From: Cryptomeria japonica
Taxonomy: Eukaryota; Streptophyta; Pinopsida; Cupressales; Cupressaceae
DNA: 64,000 bases
Direction of reading: 5' to 3'
NCBI RefSeq assembly: GCF_030272615.1
Contig: NC_081406.1
Coordinates: 211,272,997 to 211,336,996 of the forward strand
The notes under the pieces were generated by a model. The model saw only the letters and a list, made by a program, of their open reading frames with translations, was not told the origin of the DNA and did not search any database. This document shows positions 1 to 11,482 of the stretch, piece after piece. Both the position numbers and the translations under genes were made by a program. Positions within the stretch are counted from its first letter, which is position 1. Each line of letters starts with the position of its first letter.

Positions 1-50
<50 letters not shown>

Positions 51-811
51 GATGTGCATTCTTGTGTATTCTGCAAATAAATTTAGTTCATTACTACATG
101 ATTATTTTGTTATTTATGCTACTGCAAAATAAATAAATCAGTCATTTATTTTCCCATTTAATGTAGAAAATGAAATTTATTTTAGTAGCTTATTTTATCA
201 AAGGAAGAGAGAATAACATTTAGTTTTAGATTTATTTTGTTGCCAAAAAGATCATATTTTCAAGTTGTAGTTAGAAGGCATTGTAGATATCAGTTGCAGC
301 ATGTTAGTTTCAAAAAAAAAAAATATATACATACATAGCATATATATTAGCTTATAAAAGAAAATAGTTAGATTAGAACTTGTTGTAAATGTTCATTCTT
401 AAATAAAATGGGAGTAAATAGAATGTCTTATCAACAAAAAAAAAAAAATATAGTATATGTATGATTGCTTATAAAAATAATTAAATAGAGAAAACTTCAC
501 CAATAACTCACTGTTCTTATTCTTTTAGTTTCTGCATGTATTTACAGACTTAATAATGCAAAAGAGATAAAGGAAAGAAGGGAAAACTCATAGGTTGGTT
601 GAAGTAAGTTATTAAAAGCTATATATATATATAAAAGTCTGAACTTATTGTTCATTTAAATGTTTATTTGAGACCTGCATATTACCAAAAAAAAATTAGA
701 TATACACCTATATATATATATAAATAAAAAAATACATGATATGCGATTAAAAGAAAGTTAAGAAATTTTAAAAAATATATATATAAAAAAAAATATTTGG
801 TGCATATTGCA

Positions 812-1145
812 GACCGGGGGAAAGGGCCATGAAACCCTACCCCCGCCGGCCGCCTTCCTTAACCTTGCGGGTGCCGCAGTGAGCGGACGCTGCTTGCTGT
901 GGGCCGCCGCAGTGAGCAGGGCGAAGCCCGCCACTGCGACGACTCATAGCGGCGGTGATCGCCACTGTGGCAACCCGCAGTGGGCGGCAGCCGCCACTAT
1001 TAGTGAACGGTGGTCGCTCCCTGCGGGGTGCCATAGAGGCCGCCGCCCGGCTCTCCCCCTTCCTCCTCCGCCAAGTTAAAGCAAAGAAAAAAATAATAAC
1101 CCCCGGCTCGGCCCTGCGTGCGCCGCCGTGGGGAGAATATGAAAC
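812..1145. other. GC- and CpG-rich island inside the 5' LTR
   Basis: A sharply bounded GC-rich block in an otherwise AT-rich LTR. It is full of GCCGCC, CCGCAGTG and CACTGCG motifs that form short internal inverted repeats, and is followed by (CA)n runs at 1190-1232. It is present in both LTRs (second copy about 10064-10397). Short ORFs cross it on both strands because stop codons are rare in GC-rich DNA; I do not call them genes. It could be a promoter or CpG-island-like segment, but that is inference. Confidence 0.8.
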
Positions 1146-1288
1146 AAGATAGCGCCCCTCCCATGGCCGCCGCCCACTCCTTCACCTGCACACACACACA
1201 AAAAATAAAATAGAACTCACACACACACACAGCCCACACATAAAAAAAAAGAAAACAAAACACATGTATGTTAAAAAAAAAAACACAT

Positions 1289-1315
1289 GCCCTAACCCTA
1301 ATTTTGGGTTAGGGC
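1289..1315. repeat. Telomere-motif hairpin in the LTR
   Basis: A perfect 10-bp inverted repeat (GCCCTAACCC and GGGTTAGGGC) around a 7-base loop. The left arm plus loop contains two units of the plant telomere-like CCCTAA motif. It is conserved in the other LTR at 10541-10567, where only the loop changes. Confidence 0.8.
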
Positions 1316-2042
1316 AAATTCACTTGGTTATATTTTAAAAAAAAGAATTATGTGTGGGAATGTTTTAATAAAGGGTTAATATTTAAAGTAAAATAAAACC
1401 CCCCCATTCTCTTTAGAATATATATTCATGAGCATATGTATATGAAATTATAGGTAAGTCTATATATATATATATATAAGAAATTTAACTTCTATGAATA
1501 TTTGAAAACAAATTAGATAGTGGTAGAACTAAGTTAAGCACGTTAAATTAGAAAATAAGTGTAGAAGCGTTGTAATAAGAAGATTTTAAATTCTTAGGTA
1601 GAATAGACTCTCATAAAAAAAAATATATATAAACACAACGATATTTGTAGGGGCAAGTGGCCCATTTAAGTCTAAATTATAAAGTATTTTAATTTATGGA
1701 GATTTTATCTAATAGGGTTGTTAAACTTAATAACTAGGACAATTTATTGAGACCCTAGGCGATTAAAGTTCTATAAGAGATGATTGGACAATTAATTTTG
1801 GAGATTACTTATTAAGTTTGACGTTATTGGCTAAGAGGGTTTAATAAATTATTAGTGGAAGATTAGTGATAACTATTTTTGGGAAATATTAGCTCGCTTA
1901 TAACTTAGTTAATTTTATCACCAAATTAAATTAATGGTTTGATTTACTCAAAATATAGTTAAGACCAACCTAGTTTGCATTATTTTATTAAGTTAGTCGT
2001 ACTAGGTTAAGTATTTAAAAAAAAAAAAAATTATTCCGTTCG

Positions 2043-2060
2043 TGCCCAAAAGTTTGGGCA
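2043..2060. repeat. Hairpin at the 3' end of the LTR
   Basis: TGCCCAAA-AG-TTTGGGCA is a perfect 8-bp inverted repeat ending 5 bases before the LTR terminus. It is identical in the 3' LTR at 11429-11446. Its place beside the primer binding site and integrase end suggests a structural role in the U5 RNA, but this is inference. Confidence 0.75.
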
Positions 2061-2068
2061 TGACATTT

Positions 2069-2080
2069 TGGTATCAGAGC
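2069..2080 (+). other. Primer binding site, initiator Met tRNA
   Basis: TGGTATCAGAGC begins 3 bases after the LTR terminus. This is the standard plant retrotransposon complement of the 3' end of initiator Met tRNA and primes minus-strand DNA synthesis. Confidence 0.95.
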
Positions 2081-2237
2081 AAGGTTACCAATACTAGGAA
2101 CCTTACTCCATTACGTTTCGCTATAATTATTTAATTAATTAAATTATAAATTATTTTTATTATGTTATTTGTAAATTTGCTAAAATATTTCTCCTAAAAT
2201 ATTTATTTATTTCATTTTATTTTATTTCTTAAAAAGG

Positions 2238-3959
2238 ATGTCTCCAACTACGCGACAAACTCGCAAACGTGGTAGAGGCCCTAGGCGTGAACACATGGCA
2301 CGCGAAGAGGTCATTAGGGAGGAATCGGTTCAGGAAGTGAACCCAGCAGCTCCTCCTGAACGATCAGTTGACCCAAACCGAGACATCTTGGTAGCTCTAC
2401 AGAACCTGATTGGCATAGTTCAAGATAGGCTTCCGGCAGTAGATCATAATGTTGAGAACCAGAACTCAAGAAGCCATAGAACAGTAGAACGGGAACGGAG
2501 TAGGAGTCCACCTCCTAATCCCGTAGAGAGTCAGGCTAGGCATGAGCCCGAGTCCGTTCACCTACCAGCACCACCTCCAGCCGTAGCACCAGTGTATATT
2601 GAGAGGGCACATCGGGATCCAGGGGATCTAATCAGAGAGGTTATGCGTCTTCAGCCACCATCTTTTGGGGGATCTACTGATGGGGTAGAAGCAGAGGCAT
2701 GGCTTTTAAGCCTAGATAGGTGCTTTGCATTGTGCTCTTATGAGAGCAATCTAAAAGCACATGCAGCGGTTCACCTATTGCGAGGGACAGCCTCCACATG
2801 GTGGAGACAGGAAGAGTATAAGTGTGGCTTAGAGATAGAAACCCTCACTTGGGAGATTTTCATAGAGAGATTCAGGGAGAGGTACTTATCAGAGCATTTC
2901 AAATAGCGTAGGGTGGATGAGTTTCATGACCTCCAGCAGAAGGGTCTTTCAGTGACCCAGTACAAGAACAAGTTCTTTGAACTCTTACCATACGTAGACT
3001 ACCTGAAAGATGAGAAGCTTCTCGTCAACTGATTTATCAGGGGATTGAACTCCGGCATAGCAGGACCAGTGAGAATGGCCGCTCCAGGGAGCCTTCAGGT
3101 TGCCGTGGAGAAGGCTTTGATAGCCGAGGAAATTCAGGTCAGACCCCAGGACTCGAAGGATCGGTTCCAGAAGCGTAACCCTACACCACAGACTCACGGG
3201 TTTCAGAAACCCCATTGGAAAGGTAACAACAGACACTCATCGAGGTTCTCCAAACCCCCTCCTCCGCAGCAGTCACAGCAAAACCAGAGGCAAAGGCCTC
3301 CGCAGAGTCAGCAGGGCGCGAAGCCCAAGCAGTGGCAGTCTCAGGGTCAGAGGCGAGATCAGAGATCTCAGGCTCCTTACACACCTCCCGCGAGGACTCA
3401 GCAGTCCTCCAGAGGTGGGTACAGTGGTTCTAGCAGGACAAGGGGACAGTCTTTCTCCAGACCACAGGGAATGCAGTTTCAGGCATGTGGCGCTTGCTTC
3501 ACATGTGGAGCCATGGGACACATGGCGAGAGAGTGTCCTCAGGGTCAGATGGCAGGAAATCAGAGGATGGCAGCATCAGAGCCGACAGTTGGGGATATGG
3601 GCAAGTCCCATAGGGTCTTCGCAGTGGTTGACAACCGCCAGGCAGAGCATCAGGCCACGGTTATTGAGGTAGCAGGTATGATCAGAGGTAGTAGTGTATC
3701 TATATTATTTGATTCAGGAGCTACTGACTCTTTTATATCTCCATTGGTTGTGGAGCGTTGCGGGCTAGTGGCAATTAGACAAGAGGTCAGTTGGGAAGTG
3801 GAATTAGCTTCAGGGGCTAGAGTGTCAGTGGAGTCAGAGGTTAAGGGTTGTCAGCTTCAGATTGGTAATACCACCACCTTCGTAGACCTTAGAGTTACAC
3901 CACTCAGATCATATGGCATCGTACTTGGCATGGATTGACTTTATGCCCATAGAGCCAAG
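2238..3959 (+). pseudogene. gag: gag and protease part of the Tekay-like gag-pol frame
   Basis: The frame opens at the ATG at 2238. A basic, proline-rich N-terminus leads to a retrotransposon Gag domain (around residues 130-260, with AWLLSLDRCF and STWWRQEEY). A Gln/Pro/Arg-rich linker follows, then a CCHC zinc knuckle starting at residue 420 (CFTCGAMGHMAREC), then an aspartic protease with the DSGA active site at residue 492. Three in-frame stops interrupt it: TAG at 2904, TGA at 3030 and TGA at 3936. Each fits one C-to-T or G-to-A change, and homologous sequence continues in the same frame after each. Gag would package the RNA and the protease would cut the polyprotein; this copy cannot make either full length. 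Confidence 0.92.
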
Positions 3960-6900
3960 ATGGATTGTTGCCTGAAAAGGATCGAGTGTGAGGATGATCA
4001 TGGTTCTCCCATAGTGATCACTGGAATTCAGAGACCCGTGTCTCTTCGTATGATCTCCGCCATGCAGCTTAAGCAGAGCATGCGAAAGGGATGTCAGTTA
4101 TTTTCCATCACCATTAGTGATAGAGAAGAAGAAGAAGAAAATGAACCATCTATTGACGACCATCCTATCCTTAAGGAATTTTCAGATGTATTTCCTTTAG
4201 AGTTACCAGGTATGCCGCCCCGTAGAGAGATTGATTTTCATATAGACCTTGTTCCACGAGCCGAACCAGTTTCAAGAGCACCATATAGAATGACCACAAA
4301 TGAGCTTAATGAGCTCAAGATACAGCTTGAGGAACTCCTAGAGAAGGGCCACATTCGCCCTAGTGTATCTCCTTGGGGTGTATCAGTCATCTTCGTGAAG
4401 AAGAAGGATGGATCTCTCCGATTATGTATGGATTATCGTCAGTTGAACAAAGTAACCATCAAGAACCGTTATCCGTTGCCCAGGATCGATGATCTGTTCG
4501 ACCAACTTCAGGGTGCCAAGGTATTTTCCAAGATTGATCTAAAGTCAGGGTACCATCAGTTGAGGATAGTGGATAGTGATATCCACAAGACCGCATTTCG
4601 CACTAGATATGGCCACTATGAGTTCACCATGGTCCCATTCGGTCTTACGAATGCCCCAGCAGTTTTCATGAGTCTCATGAATGGAGTATTCCACACATTC
4701 CTCGACCGTTTTGTGATTGTGTTTCTCGACGACATATTGATATATTCACGGAATGAGGAGGAACATGAGGAGCACCTGAGACAGGTTTTGCAGTGTTTGA
4801 GGGATAACCAGTTGTACGACAGTTTGTCGAAGTGTGCTTTCTTTAGAACAGAGGTCAGGTACCTTGGTCATGTTATATCTGGTGATGGGATCTCAGTAGA
4901 CCCATCGAAGATCAGAGCCATTATGGATTGGCCGACGCCTACCAGTGTGATAGAGGTTAGGAGCTTCATGGGCTTAGCAGGTTATTATCGATGTTTTGTT
5001 GAAGGATTCTCTAGAGTTGCTCATCCTATTACTTCTCTTTAGCGCAAAGGGAAGAAGTTTGAGTGGACGGAGAAGTGCGAGAAGGCCTTTCAGGAACTTA
5101 AAAAGGCACTTACTACCACACCTATCCTTGTAGTACCAGATCCTTCAGCTGATTTCATGGTTTGCACAGATGCTTCCCTAGAGGGTTTAGGAGCAGTCCT
5201 TATGCAGGGTGGCAGAGCTATAGCTTTTGAGTCTAGGAAACTCAAGACTCACGAGCTTAATTACCCTACTCATGACCTTGAGCTTGCAGCAGTAGTGCAT
5301 GCACTTGTGAGGTGGAGACATTTCCTTTTGGGTCACCATTTTGAGTTGCACTCAGACCATCAGAGCCTTCAGTACATATTCACTCAGCCGAATCTTAATG
5401 CACGTTAGAGGAGATGGATGGAATTCTTGTGCGAGTATGATTTTGACGTTCATTACATCAAAGGGAAAGAAAATGTAGTTGCAGATGCTTTGAGTAGGAG
5501 ACGTCATGAGGTATACACCATATCTATGAGCATGGATTTGAGAGATCGGATCATGCAGTAGTTGCCAGAGGACAGATGGTATTTAGAGGTTTGCCAGGCT
5601 ATACGATCTCAAGAGACTTTAGAAGGGAAATATGTGGATTATTCCTTAGAGTCTGATGGTTCATTACGCCATAGAGGGTGCATCTATGTACCTTCTTCCG
5701 GGGGATTGCGGGAGTTCATTATCACAGAGGCTCATAGAGCTCCTTATGCAGCACATCCCGGGGTCAAGAAGATGCATGCAGACTTGAGGGAATTATACCA
5801 TTGGCCAGGAATGCAACAACTTATTGCTGAGTTGGTAGCCCAATGCCTTGAGTGTCAGAGAGTCAAGGCGGAGCACCGCCATCCAGGTGGGTTGCTCCAA
5901 TCTCATGCTATACCAGAGTGGAAGTGGGATACTATATCTATGGACTTCATCATTGGTCTCCCTATGTCATCTCGCCGCCATGATGCCATCTTGGTGACGG
6001 TTGACAAGTTGACCAAAGTGGCTCACTTTTCACCAGTTTGTACCACCTTCACAGCACTAGCAGTAGCACAGGTGTTTTTGCGAGACATTGTCAGACTTCA
6101 TGGTGTTCCATGTAAGATCATTTCCGACAGAGATTCCCTCTTCACATCTTCTTTTTGGAAGGCATTACAGGCAGCTATGGGTACCAAGCTCAATTTCAGT
6201 ACAGCCTATCATCTGGAAATGGATGGCCAGACAGAGAGAGTTAATCAGGTGTTGGAGGATATGCTTCGCATGTATGTCATGGATCACCAGACCAGATGGG
6301 AAGAGTACCTTCCCTTAGTGGAGTTTGCCTATAATAATGGGAATCACACGTCCTTGGGGATGCCACCCTATCAGGCATTATATGGCAGACCTTGTAGGAC
6401 ACCACTGAGTTGGGACCGCATAGAGGACAGAGTTGCTATTGGTCCTGAGATAGTTCAGGATATGAAGCAGCAGGTGGATTTGATTAGGCAGCATCTTAGA
6501 GAGGCTCAGGATAGACAGAAGAAATACGTAGATGCAAAGAGGATAGATCGTAGCTACTTGGTCGGAGACAGAGTCTTCTTGAGAGTGCGACCGCATAAGA
6601 GTCCAATCCGTTATGGGAAGGGTTCTAAGCTCGCACCTCGATTTGTAGGACCATTTGAGATCCTTGAGAGGATAGGACCAGTTGCCTACCATTTAGCATT
6701 GCCACCTAGCCTGTCACGCATCCACGATCTGTTTCATGTTTCAGTTTTGAGGAAGTATATCTATGATGAGTCTCATATTCTAGATTGGGATGCCTTGCAG
6801 GTGGAGTCGGACGAGCAGCTAGCCTTGGAGCCCATTCGCATTTTGGCATGCCGGACGCTGGGCCTTCGAGGTCGAGAGCTGGACTAGGTTAGGGTCCAGT

Positions 6901-7004
6901 GGGATTGCTATGATGAGGTCACAGCCTCATGGGAGGATGCAGCACGTATGAGATCACAGTACCCCCACCTTTTTGATGAACTCCAGGAGGAAGTTCATGC
7001 CTAG
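3960..7004 (+). pseudogene. pol: RT, RNase H and integrase part of the same gag-pol frame
   Basis: This continues the gag frame without any frameshift. Reverse transcriptase runs from about 4200 to 5040, with [16 protein letters not shown], the motif A aspartate in [10 protein letters not shown], and the FLDD catalytic pair at residues 831-832. RNase H starts near 5155 (TDAS aspartate, ELAAV, SDHQS). Integrase has the HHCC zinc-binding motif (HPGVKKM to CLECQR, about 5730-5865), the DDE residues (SMDFI, SDRDS, MDGQTERVNQ) and a chromodomain-like tail. Stops at 5040, 5406, 5559 and 6885 are all TAG, matching CAG to TAG decay. The natural stop is TAG at 7002. All catalytic residues I could check are still present, so disruption is by nonsense mutations only. 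Confidence 0.93.
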
Positions 7005-7014
7005 AGGGGGAGGG
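7003..7014 (+). other. Polypurine tract of the Tekay-like element
   Basis: AGAGGGGGAGGG overlaps the pol stop codon and directly abuts the TGTGAGG start of the 3' LTR, the expected place of the plus-strand primer. Confidence 0.9.
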
Positions 7015-9843
7015 TGTGAGGCCCTACCCCGACTCAGTTTGACACTTTCAGTTATTTGCATATTGAGACTATTATGGATGCTTTATTTTATGCTTTATGG
7101 ATTTAGAACCTATATGACTTCATGATTTGGATCACATTGACATATATTGATGCTTTATTTTATGCATGATGATTATGAAACTTTATATGTTGCTAGAATA
7201 GAATTACTTTGAAATGGTGAATGTCATTATTGGAATTGCAGGACTTCATTTTGATGATAGAAAAATGATGCTTATTTTATGAATGGTTCAAATTTGAGAA
7301 TTATGTTAATTGCTTATGTGAAATCAATTTGAATGAATGAGATATTGAATTATTGTTGCCAAATGTATGAGTGTTTGATGTGCAATGAAATCCATGTATT
7401 TAATTATGTATAATTGTGATTACTCGGAATTACTATTGTGTTAATTGAGATGCACAGGAAAATTATCCATGTGACCATGGAAATTATATGGAGAACCAAA
7501 CCTAGACCAATGTACGTTTGTTAAGCCAGGGGTTGTCTATTTGGAGAGACAACACCCCGTTTGTAATGTATTTTATTTGTGAAGTAAATTATGCATGTGT
7601 GTTAATTTGATTTTATTTAATTGTGTAAACCTACAAGAGACAAATTCCATGTGTGATTTTTATATTGTGTTTTATTGTGTCACTTGACACATGTGATGAT
7701 TAGTGTCATTGATTTTGACTTGTCTCTTGGAGGGAGTTTTGTTTCTACCAAGCCATTCAAACACATGAGTGTGGTCCCAAATTTGCCTTGGGTAGGGAGT
7801 CTTGGGAGTGGTCAACTCAAGTTTGACCCGTAGGTAAACTTCAGTTGGGTTTCTAAGGGGTTAAAAGGACTCCTAGGGTCAGTTTTAGGGCTTTTCCAAA
7901 GGTCCAAAGGGTATACCTATGGGTTAGGGGTATTTTGAAACATGTGACTACTCCCATGTGACTGTTTAGTCACCTCAAAAAGTGGTTTTTCCCAGGGTGA
8001 GCGAAAATTCAACTTAGAAAGTTCCTCCTAGGATAGACAAACTTCCCTTTTGATGTCAAACTCTCTTCCCCATCTTCTCTCACCTTTTCCCTTTCCAGTT
8101 TTAGTAATGTGTAAGAGTTTGGGAAGAGCAACCAATGGGAACTCTCATCTCACCCAAGGGGTTGGGAAGTGTGTGAGAGGCCTTCTTAGGCAAGGATTAG
8201 GGACTTAGTGAGTAATCACCCACTCTCCATTGTTGGAGATCATGCATTGTTGGAAAATCAGTTGTAGAATAGAAATTTTGGGAAAGGTTGGTGGAAAGTT
8301 TGTGTGGATTGGGCAGCTCATCCCCAACTAAATCTAACATACCTATTGGCAGATTAAGGTTGGTTTTACTTTCTTTTGTTTATGTTGTTTAAGTTGTTTT
8401 TTTTTTAAAGAAAGAAATGCTTGTTGAAAGAGAAGTGTATATGTAAATTGTTGTGGGAGGAAAATGTAAGTTTCTTCATTTCTATGTTTTTGTTTATGTG
8501 TTCTTGTTTTGGGAGTGTCCAAGATCTCCTACTCTTGGGAGAGTAGGATGGTCTTGGGGTGGAAGAAGTATGACAGCCTTGGGTGAGAGGCTCTCCTTAT
8601 GGGGAGTGATCTCAAGGGTGTCCTTTGTGACCCTTGCTGCATAGCCTTGTGTATGCATTTGGGGGTCAGAAGGGGAGAAAATATGGCCTTTGTGCCTTTG
8701 GGGGGCATAAGGTGTGGAGATGTATCTTTGTTGTATTTCGTATTGCCATGAGGTGGCTTGAGTTGTATTTTGGCTTGCAATCTCCCCAATGGTACTTGGT
8801 CCACTTCCACCCGTGGAAGGATCATCACAAATGTGGTGAAAGTGTAGCTTGGGATGGGAAGATGTATGTTGAGTGTTTACCCTATTTGTTGTGTTGTTTT
8901 CTTGTTTGTAACCCATCTAGTGCTTGGTTCTCCAAGCTCGGGGGTGGCTTCTAGTAAGCCTAGGTTGGGAGGTGAGCTCTCCATGGTCAAGTTGTGTTTT
9001 TATTGCAGGTTGCTTGGGATGGGAAATGAAAGAATAAAGAGCTTTGTTGCTATTTTATGTTGCAGAAAAGTTTGAAAGACAAATGTTTATAATATTGAAG
9101 TTTGTAAAGAAAAAAGAGAGCATTGTTGCATTTATTTTTCCCAAAAGAAAAGAAATGTATCATTTTATTTATATTACCATGGAAAGGAAAATATTGTTGG
9201 GTTTTCAAACCCATTTGTATTCATATTTACTTGTATCTACATTTGCTAAAGAAATATATATTTTTCCTACTTTGGTTAGTTTTGCAAGAAGAAAATGAAA
9301 TGTATTAGCATGTGATTAAATCCTCATTTAAAAAAAATATATATACATATATGAAGATGTGCATTCTTGTGTATTCTGCAAATAAATTTAGTTCATTACT
9401 ACATGATTATTTTGTCATTTATGCTGCTGCAAAATAAATAAATCAGTCATTTATTTTCCCATTTAGTGTAGAAAATGAAATTTATTTTAGTAGCTTATTT
9501 TATCAAAGGAAGAGAGAATAACATTTAGTTTTAGATTTATTTTGTTGCCAAAAAGATCATATTTTCAAGTTGTAGTTAGAAGGCATTGTAGATATCAGTT
9601 GCAGCATGTTAGTTTCAAAAAATATATATATATACATACATAGCATATATATTAGCTTATAAAAGAAAATAGTTAGGTTAGAACTTGCTGTAAATGTTCA
9701 TTCTTAAATAAAATGGAAGTAAATAGAATGTCTTATCAACAAAAATATATATATATATATATAGTATATGTATGATTGCTTATAAAAATAATTAAATAGA
9801 GAAAACTTCACCAATAACTCACTGTTCTTATTCTTTTAGTTTC

Positions 9844-9879
<36 letters not shown>

Positions 9880-9948
9880 TCTGAACTTATTGTTCATTTA
9901 AATGTTTATTTGAGACCTACATATTACCAAAAAAAAATTAGATATACA

Positions 9949-10000
<52 letters not shown>

Positions 10001-10063
10001 CATGATATGCGATTAAAAGAAAGTTAAGAAATTTAAAAAAAAAAATATTTCGTGCATATTGCG

Positions 10064-10397
10064 GACCAGGGGAAAGGGCCATGAAACCCTACCCCCGCCG
10101 GCCGCCTTCCTTAACCTTGCGGGCACCGCAGTGAGCGGACGCCGCTCGCTGTGGGCCGCCGCAGTGAGCAGGGCGAAGCCCGCCACTGCGACGACTCACA
10201 GCGGCGGTGACCGCCACTGTGGCAACCCGCAGTGGGCGGCAGCCACCACTATTAGTGAACGGTGGCCGCTCCCTGCGGGGTGCCATAGAGGCCGCCGCCT
10301 GGCTCTCCCCCTTCCTCCTCCGCCAAGTTAAAGCAAAGAAAAAAATAATAACCCCCGGGTCGGCCCTGCGTGCGCCGCCATGGGGTGAATATGAAAC
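10064..10397. other. GC- and CpG-rich island inside the 3' LTR
   Basis: Counterpart of the block at 812-1145. Differences from that copy are mostly C/T or G/A exchanges, many at CpG (for example GGTCGC against GGCCGC near 10266, and CGCCGTGG against CGCCATGG near 10378), as methylated cytosines would produce. Confidence 0.8.
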
Positions 10398-10773
10398 AAG
10401 ATAGCGCCCCTCCCATGGCCGCCGCCCACTCCTCCACCTGCACACACACACACAAAATAAAATAGAACTCACACACACACACAACCCACACATAAAAAAA
10501 AAGAAAACAAAACACATGTATGTTAAAAAAAAAAACACATGCCCTAACCCTAATTTCGGGTTAGGGCAAATTCACTTGGTTATATTTAAAAAAAAAAAAT
10601 TATGTGTGGGAATGTTTTAATAAAGGGTTAATATTTAAAGTAAAATAAAACCCCCCCATTCTCTTTAGAATATATATTCATGAGCATATGTATATGAAAT
10701 TATAGGTAAGTCTATATGTATATATATATATATATATATTTATTTATCAATATAAATATCAATATCAATATAA

Positions 10774-10775
<2 letters not shown>

Positions 10776-10862
<87 letters not shown>
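10776..10862. repeat. (AT)n microsatellite in the 3' LTR
   Basis: A nearly uninterrupted AT run of over 80 bases. The 5' LTR has only a short TA tract at the same place (about 1462-1478), so the array expanded after insertion or contracted in the other copy. A second long TA run sits at 9951-9994 and another at 9848-9877. Confidence 0.9.
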
Positions 10863-10865
<3 letters not shown>

Positions 10866-11482
10866 AAATTTAACTTCTATGAATATTTGAAAACAAATTA
10901 GATAGTGGTAGAACTAAGTTAAGCACGTTAAATTAGAAAATAAATGTAGAAGCGTTGTAATAAGAAGATTTTAAATTCTTAGGTAGAATAGACTCTTATA
11001 AAAAATATATATATATAAACACAACGATATTTGTAGGGGCAAGTGGCCCATTTAAGTCTAAATTATAAAGTATTTTAATTTATGGGGATTTTATTTAATA
11101 GGGTTGTTAAACTTAATAACTAGGACAATTTATTGAGACCCTAGGCGATTAAAGATCTATAAGAGATGATTGGACAATTAATTTTGGAGATTATTTATTA
11201 AGTTTGAGGTTATTGGCTAAGAGGGTTTAATAAATTATTAGTGGAAGATTAGTGATAACTATTTTTGGGAAATATTAGCTCGCTTATAACTTAGATAATT
11301 TTATCACCAAATTAAATTAATGGTTTGATTTACTCAAAATATAGTTAAGACCAAACTAGTTTGCATTATTTTATTAAGTTAGTCGTACTAGGTTAAGTAT
11401 TTAAAAAAAAAAAAAATTATTCCGTTCGTGCCCAAAAGTTTGGGCATGACATACCAGATGTTTGTCCAACAGTTTTTACAAT

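Larger units (their letters stand above)
1..2065 (+). repeat. 5' LTR of the Tekay-like element (3' portion only)
   Basis: Matches 9340-11451 nearly base for base apart from microsatellite length changes, and ends in ...GGGCATGACA right before the primer binding site. The first 47 bases are a (TA)n run. About 2.3 kb of this LTR lies left of the window. At 541-625 it keeps about 85 bp that the 3' LTR lacks: there a TA run joins the flanks directly. Confidence 0.92.
1..11451 (+). mobile_element. Ty3/gypsy chromovirus, Tekay/Del-like, 5' end cut by window
   Basis: This is an LTR retrotransposon with a recognisable part order: end of 5' LTR, Met-tRNA primer binding site, gag-pol frame, polypurine tract, complete 3' LTR. 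Sequence 48-2065 repeats at 9352-11451, which fixes the LTRs. The protein order protease, RT, RNase H, integrase defines Ty3/gypsy. The integrase C-terminus (FHVSVLRKY near 6740, then a chromodomain-like stretch ending YPHLF near 6975) is the Tekay/Del pattern. The element sits inside the minus-strand element that resumes at 11452. The 5 bp after the 3' LTR are TACCA; the matching left target copy would lie outside the window. The coding frame holds seven stops, so this copy is not autonomous. Confidence 0.93.
7015..11451 (+). repeat. 3' LTR of the Tekay-like element, 4,437 bp
   Basis: Starts TGTGAGGCCC after the polypurine tract and ends ...CATGACA, so it has TG...CA ends. Its last 2.1 kb match the 5' LTR at the left edge. 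The first 2.3 kb have no partner in the window because the other LTR is cut. ORFs of 60-140 aa inside it show no domain and are not called. An LTR this long is large even for the Tekay/Del lineage. Confidence 0.93.

Noticed and set aside
807-1263. ORFs of 65-90 aa on both strands in the GC-rich LTR block (and 10059-10538)
   Set aside because: They arise from low stop density in GC-rich sequence, overlap each other on both strands and show no domain. They repeat because the LTR repeats.
8453-9308. Several 60-140 aa ORFs in the 3' LTR
   Set aside because: No domain or consistent start; they sit in LTR sequence next to the polypurine tract and overlap on both strands.
10716-10901. 61-aa ORF of alternating Tyr/Ile
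   Set aside because: Pure translation of the (TA)n microsatellite.
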